Positions 4,781-6,562 of a stretch of 6,562 bases of DNA are shown here, in pieces. The notes under the pieces were generated by a model. That model made no database searches, was not told where the DNA came from, and worked only from the letters and a program-made list of their open reading frames with translations. This stretch comes from Halococcaceae archaeon (lineage in GTDB: Archaea; Halobacteriota; Halobacteria; Halobacteriales; Halalkalicoccaceae), in assembly GCA_007128515.1 (NCBI GenBank), contig SKXI01000295.1, positions 1 through 6,562 on the forward strand, in the 5' to 3' direction. Position 1 is the stretch's first letter. Every line of letters starts with the position of its first letter. Made by a program: the position numbers and the translations under genes.

Positions 4781-5344
4781 TCACTCGGTTTCTTTCGCGG
4801 CCTCGATCACCAGCGCGAGCGAGCGCTCTATCGCCGCTCGCTGGTCCGTACTCGGCCAGGCGTTGCGCACGAAGTAGTCGGTGAGGAACTCCTCGCGCTC
4901 GTGCTCGCTCGCCGTCTCCACCCGCCGGGCGTAGTGGTTGCTCATGAAGTCCGCGAACGCCTCGGCGTTCTCGCCGTGGACCTCGCCGTAGTTCGCTCTC
5001 ACCCGTTTCGCGAGCGCCCGGTTGTGCGCCTCGACCGACGCCCAGTCCTCGGGGTCGGCCGCGCCAGTGAGCCGTATCTCGACCGCGCGGTCGATCTCCT
5101 CGATCCGTTCCGGACGGATCGTACCCTCCACTTCCCACTCCTCGGGGTGGAGTACCAGCACCTCGCCCTCCCCTTCTTCACGCAGTCGCGTATCGAAGCC
5201 GCGATTCGCGAGGATCGCCGCCCGTTCCTCGCGGTAGGCCGCCGCCTCGTCCTCGTCGACCGCCGCGCGGGCGAGCCGCGTCAGCCGCTCGACCCGTGAG
5301 ATCTCCTCCTCCCGCAGTGTCTCCCCGTGTTCTCGCTCAGCCAT
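4781..5344 (-). CDS. rnhA operon protein (haloarchaeal DUF7108-like, function unknown)
   Basis: A 187-aa, strongly charged and mostly helical protein. Homologs directly after rnhA in other haloarchaea are, as I recall, annotated simply as rnhA operon protein (DUF7108; name from memory). Seen: an N-terminal helical segment EEEISRVERLTRLARAAVDE (12-31); EERAAILANRGFDTRLREEG (39-58); a short strand-rich piece EVLVLHPEEWEVEGTIRPER (61-80); then AFADFMSNHYARRVETASEH (129-148) and FLTDYFVRNAWPSTDQRAAI (153-172). There are no cysteines, known catalytic motifs or membrane segments. The start ATG (5342-5344) overlaps the rnhA stop by 8 nt (ATGGCTGA), which suggests translational coupling. A role linked to RNase HI, such as R-loop or Okazaki-primer processing, is inferred only from the gene pairing. 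Confidence 0.85.
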   Translation of the reverse strand: MAEREHGETLREEEISRVERLTRLARAAVDEDEAAAYREERAAILANRGFDTRLREEGEGEVLVLHPEEWEVEGTIRPERIEEIDRAVEIRLTGAADPEDWASVEAHNRALAKRVRANYGEVHGENAEAFADFMSNHYARRVETASEHEREEFLTDYFVRNAWPSTDQRAAIERSLALVIEAAKETE

Positions 5345-5930
5345 CGTCCAACGCCTCGTTCGCCAGTTCGTCCGCGCGGCGGTTTACCTCGCGCGGAACG
5401 TGCTCGACCGACCAGCGATCGAACCCCGAGAGCAGTTCACGAACCCGGACCCGGCGCTCTCTCAGCTCCGGATCGTTCGTGTTCCACTCGCCTCTGACCT
5501 GTTTCACGATCAGTTCGGAGTCCCCCCGGAGGTCGACCTCGTCGAAGCCGTACTCGCTCGCTGCCGAGAGCGCGCGTATCAGCGCCTCGTACTCCGCGCG
5601 GTTGTTCGTCGTCTTCCCCAGGCGTTCGCCCCCCTCGGCGACGATCCCGCCCGAGGAGACGAGTACCCAGCCCGCGGCCGACGGCCCGGGGTTTCCCCGA
5701 CACGCCCCGTCGAAGTAGGCGTGGACGCGCCCGCCCTCCTCGCGCAAGAGCGCCTCGATGTCCTGTGGGCGTTTCCCCTGGATCACGACCGTCCCGTCGT
5801 ACGCGACTGCCACCGCGCCCCCGTGTTCGGCCCGCCACAGCTCGTGGTCGGTGTTGCCGGGGTGGACCGCCGCGCCCGCCTCGCGCAGGCGCTCTCTGGC
5901 CTCCTCCGGATCGCAGTCGACGGTCGGCAT
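5337..5930 (-). CDS. rnhA: Ribonuclease HI (archaeal type, with N-terminal extension)
   Basis: A 197-aa RNase HI that cleaves the RNA strand of RNA-DNA hybrids; halobacterial homologs are also reported to cut at RNA-DNA junctions. The C-terminal catalytic domain (about 69-197) shows the four acidic residues: Asp74 in AYFDGACRGNPG, Glu113 in TTNNRAEYEAL, Asp137 in LRGDSELIVKQ, and Asp187 in NRRADELAN. The basic protrusion of E. coli RNase HI is shortened and the usual active-site His loop is absent, as in archaeal and other compact relatives. The N-terminal 68 residues (MPTVDCDPEEARERL through VVIQGKRPQDIEALL) form a separate small domain also known from the Halobacterium enzyme. The ATG at 5928-5930 is chosen because a TATA box sits 24-31 bp upstream and the longer in-frame extension is Arg-rich and unlike haloarchaeal protein. 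It heads a two-gene unit with the 187-aa partner. Confidence 0.95.
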   Translation of the reverse strand: MPTVDCDPEEARERLREAGAAVHPGNTDHELWRAEHGGAVAVAYDGTVVIQGKRPQDIEALLREEGGRVHAYFDGACRGNPGPSAAGWVLVSSGGIVAEGGERLGKTTNNRAEYEALIRALSAASEYGFDEVDLRGDSELIVKQVRGEWNTNDPELRERRVRVRELLSGFDRWSVEHVPREVNRRADELANEALDDG

Positions 5931-5953
5931 CGAGCCGAGGTCACCGGTACTCG

Positions 5954-5961
5954 GATATAAC
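5954..5961 (-). promoter_or_regulatory. rnhA TATA box (leaderless promoter)
   Basis: Minus-strand GTTATATC (5954-5961) lies 24-31 bp before the rnhA ATG at 5930, at TATA spacing for a leaderless transcript. The surrounding DNA is GC-rich, so this A+T island stands out. It also supports 5930 as the true start and not the upstream in-frame ATG at 6056. Confidence 0.7.
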
Positions 5962-5978
5962 GGCTTTGGTACGTGTTC

Positions 5979-6060
5979 GCCGGAGAAAGCCCGGCAATAC
6001 CGGTGCTGTCTGGGGGTTTTTCGCTGCCGTGCTCCCGATCCTGTCGTCCGACTCACGACA
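5979..6060. promoter_or_regulatory. Inverted repeats in the rnhA-tfb divergent region (candidate operators)
   Basis: GCCGG-agaaagc-CCGGC (5979-5995) lies just upstream of the rnhA TATA box, and TGTCGT-ccgactc-ACGACA (6042-6060) lies 16 bp upstream of the presumed tfb TATA box. Both are perfect inverted repeats with 7-nt spacers, like the pair in the ppa-rosR region. Such positions suit a dimeric activator or repressor. No binding evidence is available. Confidence 0.35.
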
Positions 6061-6076
6061 CAGTTCGAACCGAGGG

Positions 6077-6109
6077 TTTAAGTGTTTTGGTAGTACTACT
6101 ATTTAAGTG
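6077..6109 (+). promoter_or_regulatory. tfb promoter: TTTAAGTG direct repeats flanking a perfect palindrome
   Basis: TTTAAGTG occurs at 6077-6084 and again at 6102-6109, 25 bp apart. Between them lies the perfect 10-bp palindrome GTAGTACTAC (6090-6099). The first TTTAAGTG is 28-35 bp before the tfb ATG (6112), right for a TATA box with transcription starting close to the ATG. The second copy ends 2 bp before the ATG and is too close to act as TATA box for this start. The palindrome would lie inside the initiation complex footprint, a classic place for repression. Confidence 0.55.
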
Positions 6110-6111
6110 CG

Positions 6112-6562
6112 ATGACACGGTCCACCCGACAACGGGAGCGCGAGCGTGAGGCGCAGCAGACCAGCGAGGACGAGGGGGTTCGGGCCTGTCCCGAGTGTTC
6201 GTCCAAAGACCTGGTGAAGAGCTCGGATCGGGGCGAGCTCGTCTGTGACGACTGTGGCCTCGTCGTCGAGGAGGGATCGATCGACCCGGGTCCCGAGTGG
6301 CGGGCGTTCAACCACCAGGAACGCCAGCAGAAGTCCCGTGTGGGCGCCCCGACCACCCAGACGATGCACGACAAGGGGCTCACCACCACCATCGACTGGA
6401 AGGACAAGGACGCCTACGGTCGCTCTATCTCCTCGAAGAAACGAAGCCAGATGCACCGATTGCGAAAGTGGCAGGAGCGGATCCGGACGAAGGACGCCGG
6501 CGAGCGCAACCTGCAGTTCGCGCTCAGCGAGATCGACCGGATGGCGAGCGCGCTGGGGGTAC
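6112..6562 (+). CDS. tfb: Transcription initiation factor IIB (TFB), N-terminal part
   Basis: The first 150 codons of an archaeal TFB, which usually has about 320 residues; the rest is beyond the window edge. TFB binds TBP-TATA and recruits RNA polymerase. Seen: a charged N-terminal tail ([15 protein letters not shown]); the zinc ribbon [10 protein letters not shown] (25-34) and [10 protein letters not shown] (43-52) with Cys26, Cys29, Cys45 and Cys48; the B-reader/linker region [20 protein letters not shown] (61-80) and [17 protein letters not shown] (91-107); then the start of the first cyclin fold, [20 protein letters not shown] (116-135) and [15 protein letters not shown] (136-150). All four zinc ligands are intact. 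Haloarchaea carry several TFB paralogs with different promoter preference. A tfb beside rnhA is recalled in Halobacterium as tfbG, but the exact paralog is not settled by this fragment. The ATG at 6112 is set by the promoter and by the conserved reading frame. Confidence 0.96.
   Translation, partial: MTRSTRQREREREAQQTSEDEGVRACPECSSKDLVKSSDRGELVCDDCGLVVEEGSIDPGPEWRAFNHQERQQKSRVGAPTTQTMHDKGLTTTIDWKDKDAYGRSISSKKRSQMHRLRKWQERIRTKDAGERNLQFALSEIDRMASALGV

Noticed and set aside
5931..6056. An N-terminal extension of RNase HI up to 6056
   Set aside because: The extra residues are Arg-rich and the frame crosses a good TATA box spaced correctly for the start at 5930.
6099..6456. Minus-strand frames opposite tfb
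   Set aside because: They are antisense shadows of the zinc-ribbon coding sequence and have no supporting motif.

Overview
The window looks like an ordinary chromosomal segment of a haloarchaeon (class Halobacteria). The GC content is high, G or C dominates third codon positions, the proteins are rich in Asp and Glu, and the promoters are archaeal TATA boxes, several placed about 25-30 bp before the start codon as expected for leaderless mRNAs. The gene set is also typical: a TFIIB-type factor (TFB), a RosR-like PadR regulator, an archaeal RNase HI followed by its usual haloarchaeal partner gene, and an acidic family I pyrophosphatase. I recall the order TFB - RNase HI - small gene - RosR - pyrophosphatase from Halobacterium salinarum, and it supports the rosR call. 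No mobile element, rRNA, tRNA or CRISPR array was seen.

Left part (1-3620), all on the minus strand, read from right to left: a 38-aa acidic, proline-rich microprotein (3504-3620); a 448-aa alkaline-phosphatase-superfamily hydrolase (2104-3450); a 307-bp non-coding gap full of inverted repeats (1797-2103); a 142-aa haloarchaeal protein with a helix-turn-helix-like N-terminal half (1368-1796); an atypical short-chain dehydrogenase/epimerase (403-1284); and the first 103 codons of an aldo/keto reductase that leaves the window at base 1. A 26-bp tandem duplication covers the epimerase stop codon.

Right part (3621-6562): the minus-strand pyrophosphatase gene (3733-4266) is divergent from plus-strand rosR (4410-4769). 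rosR converges, with only 11 bp between stops, on a minus-strand pair: rnhA (5337-5930) and a 187-aa partner gene (4781-5344) that overlaps the rnhA stop by 8 nt. rnhA is divergent from the plus-strand tfb gene (6112 to the window end), which is cut after 150 codons. The 181-bp rnhA/tfb interval holds two promoters, inverted repeats and a perfect 10-bp palindrome between the likely tfb TATA box and its start codon.

The right half groups transcription control (TFB, RosR) with nucleic-acid and pyrophosphate housekeeping (RNase HI, PPase). I see no convincing new multi-gene defence or biosynthetic system. The best leads are the microprotein, the structured gap at 1850-2104, and the palindromic architecture of the tfb promoter.
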